Shown one piece after another: positions 52,300 to 60,107 of a DNA stretch of 60,107 nt; within the stretch, counting starts at the first letter, position 1, and each line of letters starts with the position of its first letter. The DNA is taken from positions 1 through 60,107 of the forward strand of contig CALKTH010000115.1 in NCBI GenBank assembly GCA_937997485.1, written 5' to 3'. The notes under the pieces are model-generated. The model saw only the letters and a list, made by a program, of their open reading frames with translations. It did not search any database and had not been told where the DNA came from. Source of the DNA: an uncultured Acidimicrobiales bacterium (GTDB lineage: Bacteria; Actinomycetota; Acidimicrobiia; Acidimicrobiales; SZUA-35). A program made the translations under genes and the position numbers.

Positions 52300-54099
52300 T
52301 CAGCCCGATTGCAACTGAATCGTTCGATTCACGTCGTCCAGGAACGTTTCCCCGTTCCAGGTCCACTCGCTTGAGGGAAACCGCGCTGAGGGGAGGAGTT
52401 CGAGTTCGGTCGCAGTTACGGGAATGTCGACCACAACAGTGAAGGTGACTGAAGCCCCCGGAGCAATGGCAAACGCTCGAGTGGCAAAGATGGTCGAGGC
52501 TCCGTCGGGACCAAAGACTGCGAGCTCGGCGAAGCCAGGCCGGTTGGAGGCCAAAGAGAAGCTCTGGAGAGAACCAGGAAGCACCATGCCGAATCGACCG
52601 CTGTAGCTGCCTGGCTCATCGAGCTCCAGCAGCTGCCATGGGCCAATCGCATAGCGGGGAAGCTCAGCGTTGGCCCGGTTGGTCAAGGTTGCGGTGATGG
52701 TCACCGTGTGGGATTCACTTTTAGAGACCGTGTTGGCCTCGACAACGACGTCCTGGAAGGGATCGAGCTTGCTCGCTCCGGTGTTGGCGAAGAAGACACC
52801 GATGTCATTCGCTGAGACCGAACCCGACACGCCCAGGCGCTCCCAGGCAAGCTGCTGCACCGGATCGGGTGAAAAGGCGATGATGTGGCGTCCCTGCGCC
52901 ATCGGTTCGAGCGCATCCAGCAACTCGATGGGATCCCACGACGTCGTGCGGAAGGCCTCGGCAACGGCACTGGCAATCGTGGACAGCACGTCCCTTCGGG
53001 CGTCGGTCTCCTCTTCGCCGGTCCCGAACTCGGCGTATTGGCCCTGGAGCAAGAATTCGAGTGCCGAACCCGCCTCCAACGTACGACCGTCCACGTCGAC
53101 GGGCCCGACGACGCCCAAGAGAGCATCGAGCACGAACGGATCAAGGAGAAGGACGCCATCAACTTCCCGACCCGTCTCGGCCTGCCACATGCTGATGGCC
53201 TGCGGGCCGACGTATTCATCGAATCTCGCCGAATAACCAAGCTTGCGGAAGTCATTGTCCAAGCTCAAGAAGCCCCATCTCTCGGCGACATCGGCGTCGA
53301 CCACGCCGGCAGCAGGCACAGGAAAGAGCTCGGCCGAAGGCTCGAGGTCGGCGATCGAAAACTCGCCGCCGGCCACCTCCAACTCGCCAATACTGAGGTG
53401 CATGCCTGAGGCAACTCGCATTTCAGCGTTGTTGGCTCCCAGAAGCAGATAGTCCTCGCTGGCCAAGAACGCTGCCATTCCATCGGCGATGAGGCGATAG
53501 TCACCGACGTCCGCGAGCAAGGTCTGCATCTGATCGGCGAGCTCGAAACGGGCCTCCGCAAGCGTCGGTACCAGATTGCTAGACGGCCCGAGATCGGACT
53601 CGATGATCGTGGTTTCCAACAGCGCCAGCTGCGCCGCAGCGTCCGCCATGAACTGCACTCGGTCGACGCTGTCCGGATCGGCACGAACCGCTCGAGCGGA
53701 TGACACGAGCGGCCGGACAACGTCTACGAGATCTTCCGAAGCAGTGCCCAGGGACCGAGCCGAAGCGAGCTGACGGCCGACGACAGGTAGAACTCGCAGC
53801 GGATACAGCACGGGGTGTTCCAGACGTTCGTTCGCTCGTCGAAGCTTGGTCTGACCATCGGTCAGGGTTGCTTCCACCACCTCGAAGTCCATCGAGGCCG
53901 GATCGTCCAGTTCGGTGAGCGTGCGCAGCGAAACCTCGGCGGCCGCAGCGTCCGACCGGGCCGACAGCAGGATCCACCCGCAAACGCCAAGCCAGAAGAC
54001 CAGTGTGAAACAGGCCCACGGAACGAGCCAGCGAAAGAAGCGCGGCGAAGCTCGTTGCCGGACGGCAGAAGCTGAATCTTTGGCGCGCGCGGAACTCAC
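52300..54099 (-). CDS. DUF4012-domain membrane-anchored protein
   Basis: A 599-residue protein with a basic cytoplasmic N-terminus, a membrane anchor (about 25-47), helical heptad-like segment (about 55-200), and a DUF4012 domain (about 210-450) marked by EDYLLLGANNAEMRVASGMH and IGELEVAGGEFSIADLEP, continuing to a beta-rich C-terminal part. DUF4012 proteins are found next to exopolysaccharide genes in actinobacteria, and share some features with LytR-CpsA-Psr proteins. Function unknown; neighbours suggest envelope glycan work. Confidence 0.8.
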   Translation of the reverse strand: MSSARAKDSASAVRQRASPRFFRWLVPWACFTLVFWLGVCGWILLSARSDAAAAEVSLRTLTELDDPASMDFEVVEATLTDGQTKLRRANERLEHPVLYPLRVLPVVGRQLASARSLGTASEDLVDVVRPLVSSARAVRADPDSVDRVQFMADAAAQLALLETTIIESDLGPSSNLVPTLAEARFELADQMQTLLADVGDYRLIADGMAAFLASEDYLLLGANNAEMRVASGMHLSIGELEVAGGEFSIADLEPSAELFPVPAAGVVDADVAERWGFLSLDNDFRKLGYSARFDEYVGPQAISMWQAETGREVDGVLLLDPFVLDALLGVVGPVDVDGRTLEAGSALEFLLQGQYAEFGTGEEETDARRDVLSTIASAVAEAFRTTSWDPIELLDALEPMAQGRHIIAFSPDPVQQLAWERLGVSGSVSANDIGVFFANTGASKLDPFQDVVVEANTVSKSESHTVTITATLTNRANAELPRYAIGPWQLLELDEPGSYSGRFGMVLPGSLQSFSLASNRPGFAELAVFGPDGASTIFATRAFAIAPGASVTFTVVVDIPVTATELELLPSARFPSSEWTWNGETFLDDVNRTIQLQSG

Positions 54100-54200
54100 G
54101 AAGTCAAGAACCTACAACGACACACGAGGGCAGAAGCGACGTTCCCCTGATCGCAATCTCCGTGCCCCTGCTACGTCACCGAGCTGGCTACGCTCGCCGG

Positions 54201-55211
54201 GTGCCGAGTGAGCAGTTGACAACAGTCCTCATGCATCCACCGCCGAATGCGGACGGCAACGGTCCGTACGTCTCCTCGCTCCACGTCGCTCTGGAGCGGG
54301 CTGGCGTTCGCGTCCTCCCAGCCTCGATCCGCAATGCGCGGGCCCACCCGGTCGCCCCGCTCCACATTCAGTGGCCGGAGCATCTTCTCAGGCACCGTTC
54401 TCTTGCCGGTCGCATCGCAAAGCTCGGCGTTGCCAGCTTCTTGTTGGCGCAGTCGAAACGCACCGGCCGTCAAGTGGTCTGGACCGCTCACAATTTGGTC
54501 CCCCATGGGGGTTGGCGTCCGGGCGAAGCTCGCTTCTTTCGGCTCCTTCAGCGACGCATCACGCTCATCATCTTGCTTTGCAGTGGCCAGGAGTTTGAAC
54601 TGCTGGCCACATATCCGGGCCTCGCTGGCGCCGAGTTGACCGTGATTCCGAGCGGCCAACTGCACGACTTGCCCCGAAATTTCGTCGTCTCTCCTCGCAC
54701 CGGCCCCGTCCGTGTGCTTCACCTCGGTGCGATCGGGCCGTACAAAGGCCAAATCGACGTCATCAAGGGGCTCACTCCACAACTCGAGGCCGGCAAGGTC
54801 GAGCTCACGGTTGCCGGGGCTCCCCACGATTCGGAGTACTCAGCGCGCGTCCGACATCTTGGCCGAGACGTCGATGGGCTGACCGTGCTCGACCGTCGTG
54901 TTCCTGAGTCCGAGCTCTTCGCGCTGATTGCCGAGACCGACCTTGCCATCGGGATCCAGCGTGAGGGCTTCAACACCGGTGTTGTCGCCGCGATGGTGCC
55001 TCTCGGAGTGCCAGTCGCCCTCTCCCCCGGCTCACAATTCAACTACTACGAGGACGAGCTTGGAACCGGCTGGGTGGCCTCTCTCGCAGATCCAACCGGA
55101 GCTTGGGACGAGATCATCGATTGGGCGAGTCACGAGCGCCCTGACCCACCTCTCGACCACTTCGATTGGGACCGCCTGGCCAGGTTGCACAAGGCGGCGT
55201 ACCAACCCTGA
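54201..55211 (+). CDS. GT-B-fold glycosyltransferase
   Basis: A 336-residue glycosyltransferase of GT4-like type (GTG start at 54201; open to 54162). N-terminal VLMHPPPNADGNGPYVSSLH is the acceptor side; VWTAHNLVPHGGWRPGEARF, then VRVLHLGAIGPYKGQIDVIK begin the donor domain. Its EGFNTGVVAAMVPLGVPVAL corresponds to the ExxxxxxxE-like nucleotide-sugar motif with the second Glu replaced. Stop codon abuts the convergent flippase stop (TGATCA). Confidence 0.8.
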   Translation: MPSEQLTTVLMHPPPNADGNGPYVSSLHVALERAGVRVLPASIRNARAHPVAPLHIQWPEHLLRHRSLAGRIAKLGVASFLLAQSKRTGRQVVWTAHNLVPHGGWRPGEARFFRLLQRRITLIILLCSGQEFELLATYPGLAGAELTVIPSGQLHDLPRNFVVSPRTGPVRVLHLGAIGPYKGQIDVIKGLTPQLEAGKVELTVAGAPHDSEYSARVRHLGRDVDGLTVLDRRVPESELFALIAETDLAIGIQREGFNTGVVAAMVPLGVPVALSPGSQFNYYEDELGTGWVASLADPTGAWDEIIDWASHERPDPPLDHFDWDRLARLHKAAYQP

Positions 55212-56444
55212 TCAGCGCCGAGCTGCTCTCGTTGCGAGGACTATGACTGAGACCATCATGAGTGTTTCGGCAGCGAGGGTCGCCACGACAGCCCCCTGCC
55301 AGCTCGTGCGCGGAATCAGCGCCAGATTCAAACCAACATTGAAGACCGTTGCGACAGCAAGCGCTCGGTTCCTGAGGTGCTGGAGGCCCGAACCTGTCAA
55401 CGCATTGGCGAAAAAGATCTGGAGTCCGCGAATCAGCGGAAGCACCGAGAGCGCCCGAATGATCTGGGTCGATTCGCTGTAGTCGTCGCCCAAGACAGCA
55501 GGGATCAACGGAGCGCCGACGAAGAGGACAATGGCAACCAACACTCCGTAAGCCGCAGCGATCGGCGCCATCTTCCGAGCCCGGTTCACCGCGCGGTCAG
55601 GACCAGCGGCGCCGTCCTCATAAAAGTCGGCATCCGTCGATCGAACGAGTGCGAGAAGCGGGAGGGACGCGAGGCTCGCGAATCGATACGCAGTGGCATA
55701 CCGACCCGCATCGGCCTCAAAACCGTACGCAACCAACATCGGGCGATCAGCCGCATCCAGCACACTCTGTGAGCTCGCGGCGAAAACGAACGGTCGACCA
55801 CGAGCGAGTTCCTTCGACGACGTGCGACCGACGGAGAAAGGGGCGCCGTAGCGGCGCCGAACAATATCGAGCACCACAAGCGCTGCGACGGCCCAACCCA
55901 GCAATGCGAGAGGGGCCCACTCGTCGAACGTGGATCCACCGAGAAGCCCAAAGACACCAACGCTGAGCAAGCGCAACACCCCGGACACACACCGAATGAC
56001 CGCCGCAGTCCGCAAATCTCTGTGGGCTTGAGCAGCAATCACGCCGAAGTCGATGACGCCGAAAACAGCAGTCTGGGCGAGAACGATTGCCCCGAACGCC
56101 CAGCGACCGGCTCCAGCGAGAATGAGGGGCTGGCCAGCAACGAGAAGAGCGGTGGCCGTGAACGATCCGATCAGAACCACAGACAAGGTTCTCTTCCACA
56201 CGGTGGGGAACGACACTCCAGCGGCGACGTCCAGCATCAGGATCTGCTGCGAGCCGAGGTAGCCAAGCGTCATGGCCAGCGTGCTGTACGCGACGGCGGC
56301 GGCATAGATGCCGAACTGGTCGACATCCATCCAGAGCGCCAGGAGCGAAAACGAGGCGAGACCAAAAACAAGTTGCGCCCCTTCGGCGACCAGCGCCCAG
56401 GAAACTCTGCCCCATCCCGATTGAGACGGCGACGCGGCGCTCAT
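55212..56444 (-). CDS. Wzx-like polysaccharide flippase
   Basis: A 410-residue membrane protein with about twelve helices in the polysaccharide biosynthesis (PST/MOP) pattern: WALVAEGAQLVFGLASFSLL at the N-terminus, IYAAAVAYSTLAMTLGYLGS, and in the second half YATAYRFASLASLPLLALVR and LPLIRGLQIFFANALTGSG. Probably flips lipid-linked glycan units across the membrane. Immediately downstream of the beta-helix protein gene (3 bases), same strand. Confidence 0.82.
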   Translation of the reverse strand: MSAASPSQSGWGRVSWALVAEGAQLVFGLASFSLLALWMDVDQFGIYAAAVAYSTLAMTLGYLGSQQILMLDVAAGVSFPTVWKRTLSVVLIGSFTATALLVAGQPLILAGAGRWAFGAIVLAQTAVFGVIDFGVIAAQAHRDLRTAAVIRCVSGVLRLLSVGVFGLLGGSTFDEWAPLALLGWAVAALVVLDIVRRRYGAPFSVGRTSSKELARGRPFVFAASSQSVLDAADRPMLVAYGFEADAGRYATAYRFASLASLPLLALVRSTDADFYEDGAAGPDRAVNRARKMAPIAAAYGVLVAIVLFVGAPLIPAVLGDDYSESTQIIRALSVLPLIRGLQIFFANALTGSGLQHLRNRALAVATVFNVGLNLALIPRTSWQGAVVATLAAETLMMVSVIVLATRAARR

Positions 56445-56447
56445 GCG

Positions 56448-58571
56448 CTAAAGAATCTGGCGTCGAGATCTGAGGAAAAGCCACCCACCGGAAAGGAAGA
56501 TACCGATGCCACCGACCGTCGGGACCCAACCCATCGCTCCCGAGATACCCGAGTCGCTGGTCAACGACATGTTCGGCTCGTCATTGATGGCCGCTTCGGT
56601 CTCGTCTCCCGCTTCGTCGCTTGGGCTTGCCGTCGTCGATGGCACGTCGTCGGCGGCCTCATCGGCTGGTGTCACGTTCTCGTCTGTCACCGTCTTGGGC
56701 TCGTCCTCTGAAGCATCGGAGGAGTTGGGGTCGATCGATTCGTCAGGTGTGGGTTGCCCCGTCGTGGTAGATGCGGCCGGCGTGTCGTCGCTCGCCGCTG
56801 ACGTGGAAGGTGAGGGGCTTGTCACTTGGCTCGTGGGCGTCACCGCCCCCGGAGTCGATGTTGAACCGGCTTGTCCGTCTGTGGCCGCCTCGCCCGACGC
56901 CGCCGTCGTCGTTGAGGGCGCTGCGCCTGCCGGGGCCGTCGTGCTCGACGGTGCGATCGTGGTTGAGGTCGCAATCGTCTGGCGATCCTCGAGCGTGATG
57001 GGCGGCAAACCGTCGGCATCCCCTTGGCTCGGAACGACCACAGCGACTTCCGACGTCGTGGGCGAACCGCCGCCCTGGCTTGCTGGTGCATCGTCAGCTT
57101 GCGACGCAGGTGTCTCAATGACCGGTGGAGCATCCGGCGAACTGTCGGTCCCTGGCTGGGCGGGCGTGCCTGGTGGGATGTACTCGTACGCTCCGTAGTC
57201 AGGGCTGGACCCAGCGACCGACCGCGACTCGCCGTTGATATCCGTCGACGAAACGAGCCCGCTCGCAGCGTCGATCGCCGGAGATCCCGCGACCAAACGG
57301 AAGTCTCCGTTTGCCGAATCGACGAAGAGATCGTCCGAGGCCTGGAGGTTTCCAGGAGCAGACACACCAATGTTGTTCGTGAGAATGATTCCCTCGTCGC
57401 CCGAACGAATCTCCACCGGAGTCAGGCCCACCCGGTGAATAGTGTTGTTGTAGATCTCTATCTTGTTGGTGTTGTCCCGGAAGTCCCGTTCGACGATGAC
57501 CCCGCGGTGCTGAAGGTCATACATGACGTTGTTGTAAACCTCCGCCGGAGCGTTCAGCGCAATGGCGTTGCCGTCGGCCCATTGTGAGGTGCGAGACACG
57601 TTCCAGATTCGATTCGAGCGAATCGTTATGTCTGGATCGAAGTCTGCTGCGAACTGCGCATCATACGTAGCGCCCAGATACGCGACCACCGCTCCCGAGT
57701 TCCAGGTGTCGATGTCGAAGATCTCGTTGTTCTCGATCAGGATTCCGCTGACTCCAGGCTTGATGTCCACCGCCTCAGCGGTTGTGTCCGAGATTGAACA
57801 GTTTCGCACCGTGACGTTCTGGACGGGGGCATCGGAACGGGAGCTTCCGATGTAAATGCCCTCACCGTATTGGGCGAACCTTCCACCACGAAGTCCCGTT
57901 CGCGTCACGACGCAGTTCTGAAACAGGAGATTCGAGCTCGTGCCGTCGATCTGCACGCCCTCCTGGCCCACATCTCTCCAGGTCACTCGATCGAAGGTCA
58001 CGTGGTTGCTCGAAACGACAAAGGTGCCGTGAATACCTGAGGTGATCGTGAGGTCTTCGAAGCGAAGGTGCGAGCTACGAGTGATTCTCAGAGTGTCTCG
58101 TCGATCGAACGTCTGAGCGTCGAGGATGGATGCGTCGCCTGCCCCCCTGATGACGATCGGCGCTGCTGCTGTGCCGTGAATCTCTCGAACGACGCTGGCT
58201 CCGGGAAACGTTCCCGGGCTCAAGATGACCTCGTCGCCCGGCGCAGCAATCGCGACCGCGGCATCCAGAGTTCTCTTCGCCGTTTCGGGTGTCCGCCCGT
58301 CCCGGCTGTCGTCGCCGTTCGGGTTCACGTAGATGACGGGCAGCGTGATCACCGGGCCAAGCACCGTGTCGTCCATGTCCGGCTCGAGGATCGTCGGCTG
58401 CAGCGAGGTCGTGTCCGGCGGTGTTGTGGTGGTCGCCTCGCCCGCGGCAGCATCGGCCAGATCCTCCGATGCCGGAAGCGATGCGTAGACGCCAACGGCA
58501 AGGGCGAACAGCGAGGCCAAGAGAACCACTGGAATCGCGACGCGCTCGAACCTCGTCAGTTTCTGCCTCAT
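56448..58571 (-). CDS. surface right-handed beta-helix protein with mucin-like stalk
   Basis: A 707-residue exported protein. Residues 12-31 are a signal-anchor. A beta-helix (about 80-470) opens with IYVNPNGDDSRDGRTPETAK (a DUF1565-type start) and contains repeated N/V/I ladder segments such as LRFEDLTITSGIHGTFVVSS, GILIENNEIFDIDT and IEIYNNTIHRVGLTPVEIRS. A Ser/Thr/Asp/Pro-rich stalk (about 475-665) leads to a C-terminal helix (about 676-698) and RSRRQIL. The helix fold suits polysaccharide binding or cleavage; no lyase residues could be assigned. The stalk projects the domain from the wall. There is no LPXTG motif. Confidence 0.85.
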   Translation of the reverse strand: MRQKLTRFERVAIPVVLLASLFALAVGVYASLPASEDLADAAAGEATTTTPPDTTSLQPTILEPDMDDTVLGPVITLPVIYVNPNGDDSRDGRTPETAKRTLDAAVAIAAPGDEVILSPGTFPGASVVREIHGTAAAPIVIRGAGDASILDAQTFDRRDTLRITRSSHLRFEDLTITSGIHGTFVVSSNHVTFDRVTWRDVGQEGVQIDGTSSNLLFQNCVVTRTGLRGGRFAQYGEGIYIGSSRSDAPVQNVTVRNCSISDTTAEAVDIKPGVSGILIENNEIFDIDTWNSGAVVAYLGATYDAQFAADFDPDITIRSNRIWNVSRTSQWADGNAIALNAPAEVYNNVMYDLQHRGVIVERDFRDNTNKIEIYNNTIHRVGLTPVEIRSGDEGIILTNNIGVSAPGNLQASDDLFVDSANGDFRLVAGSPAIDAASGLVSSTDINGESRSVAGSSPDYGAYEYIPPGTPAQPGTDSSPDAPPVIETPASQADDAPASQGGGSPTTSEVAVVVPSQGDADGLPPITLEDRQTIATSTTIAPSSTTAPAGAAPSTTTAASGEAATDGQAGSTSTPGAVTPTSQVTSPSPSTSAASDDTPAASTTTGQPTPDESIDPNSSDASEDEPKTVTDENVTPADEAADDVPSTTASPSDEAGDETEAAINDEPNMSLTSDSGISGAMGWVPTVGGIGIFLSGGWLFLRSRRQIL

Positions 58572-58670
58572 GCGTCACAACTTCGACGCGGTGTCCGATC
58601 GGCTTGAGCAGAATTACCCAGGTTGATCAGAGACTGCTCCCACCGGTGAGAGGCGCCGAATGTCGACGGT

Positions 58671-59846
58671 CTACTGCCGCCGACCAGCGATACGGCTCCA
58701 CGTGTAGTTCGTGTGGAGGAAGTAGTTGCCGACTGCCGCCACGGCGATAGCGATGGCGTTGGCGACGAACGACGAAGCAAATCCGAGCGCGTCCATGGGG
58801 CCCCAGCGGTCGAGCGTGAGGAAAACGCAGAGCTGTGTGAAGAGGCCATGCACACTCACCAGTTCGTAGAAAGCGACGCCCTTCAAGAGGAACGACCGGT
58901 CGTAGCGCTGCGTGCGATACGTGAACCGGTTGTTCATGAAGAAGTTCCAGAGAATAGACGCCTGAACTCCCACCAGTACCGCGGCAATTGCACCCAATCC
59001 AAGCAGTGTCGCCAGCAGGTAAACGGCCAGGTTCACCACGAGTCCGGAGGCGCCAACGATGGCGTACTTCACGAACTGCGGTGACACCACGCGCCCGAGG
59101 CGAAGGTCCAGCAGCGCGAGCAGATACTGCCCAATAACGCCGCCCGACATCTTGGTCTCGCCCCGCTCGCGATTGCGGAAGACATAGCCGACTTCGACAA
59201 CCTTCGCGTCAGGGTTCGAGCGGGCAAGGAACTCGAGCAAGATCTTGAAACCGCGAGGATTGATCTTCTCCTCGGCCTGCGTGAACTGTTCTCGAGAGAC
59301 AGCAAAGAAGCCGGACATCGGGTCCGACGCCACCGTTCCAAGAATCTGCTGGGCCATCACCGTGGCGGTCCAGCTCACGAATCGGCGGCTCTTCGACCAC
59401 TCGCCGTAGCCACCACCTTCGGCCTTTCGAGAACCAACACAGATGTCGGCTCCAGCCAAGATCTCATTGACCATGCTGGGGAGCACAGCCTCATCGTGCT
59501 GCATGTCGGCATCAATCACGGCCATCACATCGCCGCGAGCGGCGCGCATGCCGGTGAGAACGGCAGAACTCAGGCCTCGATCCTCAGTTCGGCGGATGAC
59601 ATGGACGGGGTTCGTGAGCGTCTCGGCGTGTGCGCGAGCCACCTCCCACGTGCGATCTGGGCTGTCGTCGTCAACAACGACGATCTCGTGGGAGACATCG
59701 ACGAGCGCGGCTTCGAGCGCGTCGATGAGCACCGTGATGTTCTCGGACTCGTTGTAGGTAGGGACGATCACCGAGAGCGTCGGCGTCGACAGCGGGCCCA
59801 ACGCAGGGTCGGTCACGATCGAAGTGTCGCTGTCGAGATCAGTCAT
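58671..59846 (-). CDS. GT2 glycosyltransferase fused to a GtrA-like membrane domain
   Basis: A 391-residue protein from ATG 59846. Residues 25-245 are a DPM1-like GT2 domain (VIVPTYNESENITVLIDALE, VVVDDDSPDRTWEVARAHA, AVIDADMQHDEAVLPSMVNE). Residues 265-391 are a four-helix GtrA domain (FVKYAIVGASGLVVNLAVYL, WNFFMNNRFTY, YFLHTNYTWSRI). Such proteins make polyprenyl-phosphate sugars and move them to the outside. The start lies 14 bases after the oxidoreductase stop. Confidence 0.92.
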   Translation of the reverse strand: MTDLDSDTSIVTDPALGPLSTPTLSVIVPTYNESENITVLIDALEAALVDVSHEIVVVDDDSPDRTWEVARAHAETLTNPVHVIRRTEDRGLSSAVLTGMRAARGDVMAVIDADMQHDEAVLPSMVNEILAGADICVGSRKAEGGGYGEWSKSRRFVSWTATVMAQQILGTVASDPMSGFFAVSREQFTQAEEKINPRGFKILLEFLARSNPDAKVVEVGYVFRNRERGETKMSGGVIGQYLLALLDLRLGRVVSPQFVKYAIVGASGLVVNLAVYLLATLLGLGAIAAVLVGVQASILWNFFMNNRFTYRTQRYDRSFLLKGVAFYELVSVHGLFTQLCVFLTLDRWGPMDALGFASSFVANAIAIAVAAVGNYFLHTNYTWSRIAGRRQ

Positions 59847-59860
59847 GTTGGCTCGGCCCC

Positions 59861-60107
59861 TCAACCGAGGTCAGCGAGAATGCGCTCGGACATGCGCGCA
59901 CCATCCCTGACGGCATAGTTGGTTCCCCGGTCCATCGGGAAGATCTGCGAGAAGTTGCAGAGATACACACCGGGCACCGGCGTCTGGTGGTCGGCCAGCT
60001 TGTCTTCGAAACCGATGTCGACAATGTGCTGCGAGTCACGGAATCGGAAAAGGTGGTCTTCAATGACCTGCGAGCGATCGAAGTCCGGGAAGATCCGACC
60101 GAGTTCG
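59861..60107 (-). CDS. FAD/NAD(P)-dependent oxidoreductase, C-terminal fragment (partial)
   Basis: Last 82 codons of a gene that begins beyond the right edge. It reads ELGRIFPDFDRSQVIEDHLF at the window edge and GVYLCNFSQIFPMDRGTNYA followed by VRDGARMSERILADLG at its end. The combination of a conserved YPxDRGTNYAVREG-like end and neighbours in glycan assembly is typical of flavin amine-oxidase/protoporphyrinogen-oxidase-like proteins beside polysaccharide glycosyltransferases. Substrate unknown. Confidence 0.65.
   Translation of the reverse strand, partial: ELGRIFPDFDRSQVIEDHLFRFRDSQHIVDIGFEDKLADHQTPVPGVYLCNFSQIFPMDRGTNYAVRDGARMSERILADLG

Overview
The window is a chromosomal segment of a high-GC Gram-positive bacterium. 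Mycothiol synthase (mshD), a SigR/RsrA-type sigma/anti-sigma pair, PdtaR, a Tad/Flp pilus operon, an LPVTG-anchored protein and actinobacterial gene order all point to Actinobacteriota. Gene style and unusual fusions suggest an Acidimicrobiia-like lineage, but that placement is an inference. I see no mobile elements, CRISPR arrays, rRNA or phage genes. Coding density is very high and no gap without a gene exceeds about 270 bases.

Layout. 1-2.6 kb: start of an Flp pilin gene and a NarL-type two-component pair. 2.7-11.6 kb: coaE, then a leftward tad operon (cpaB, tadZ, tadA, VWA-tadB, tadC, polytopic membrane protein). 11.8-20.3 kb: rpsA, a methyltransferase, polA, an SGNH/MBOAT acylation pair, pdtaR, a coiled-coil gene and tRNA-Leu(CAA). 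20.4-25.9 kb: type II fatty acid synthesis (fabD-fabH-fabG-acpP-fabF, convergent fabZ) and HU. 26-29.4 kb: truncated haemoglobin, divergent SigR/RsrA-like pair, and leuA behind a leucine-rich leader peptide. 29.4-35.1 kb: a DUF3179 lipoprotein, a HIT-like protein, trpF, trpC, a small monooxygenase-like protein and an OmpR/EnvZ-type pair. 35.1-38.9 kb: YgfZ and a second MBOAT/SGNH pair. 38.9-47.4 kb: trpE, hisI, a GroES-like protein, then hisF-A-H-B-C-D. 47.6-51.7 kb: nth, mshD, rlmN, a MaoC dehydratase and an LMW phosphatase-like protein. 51.8-60.1 kb: surface and polysaccharide genes.

How the genes fit together. From hisD leftward to coaE the backbone (hisD-C-B-H-A-F, hisI, trpE, trpC, pdtaR, polA, rpsA, coaE) follows the Mycobacterium tuberculosis Rv1599-Rv1631 order as I recall it. 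Here it is interrupted by tad, fab, leuA, MBOAT and redox modules, and coaE is inverted. The his genes are chained by 4-base ATGA overlaps. The fab genes are packed as tightly.

The most promising unusual features are: (i) a malonyl-CoA:ACP transacylase carrying a C-terminal AccB/biotinyl-like domain without the biotinylated lysine; (ii) an apparently leaderless leucine leader peptide with competing hairpins before leuA; (iii) a SigR-type operon with a textbook autoregulatory promoter; (iv) a PdtaR operon whose first start codon lies one base after the CCA of tRNA-Leu; (v) a VWA-TadB fusion and an extra membrane protein in the tad operon; (vi) two MBOAT/SGNH acylation modules; (vii) large palindromes at 29.4 and 47.5 kb.
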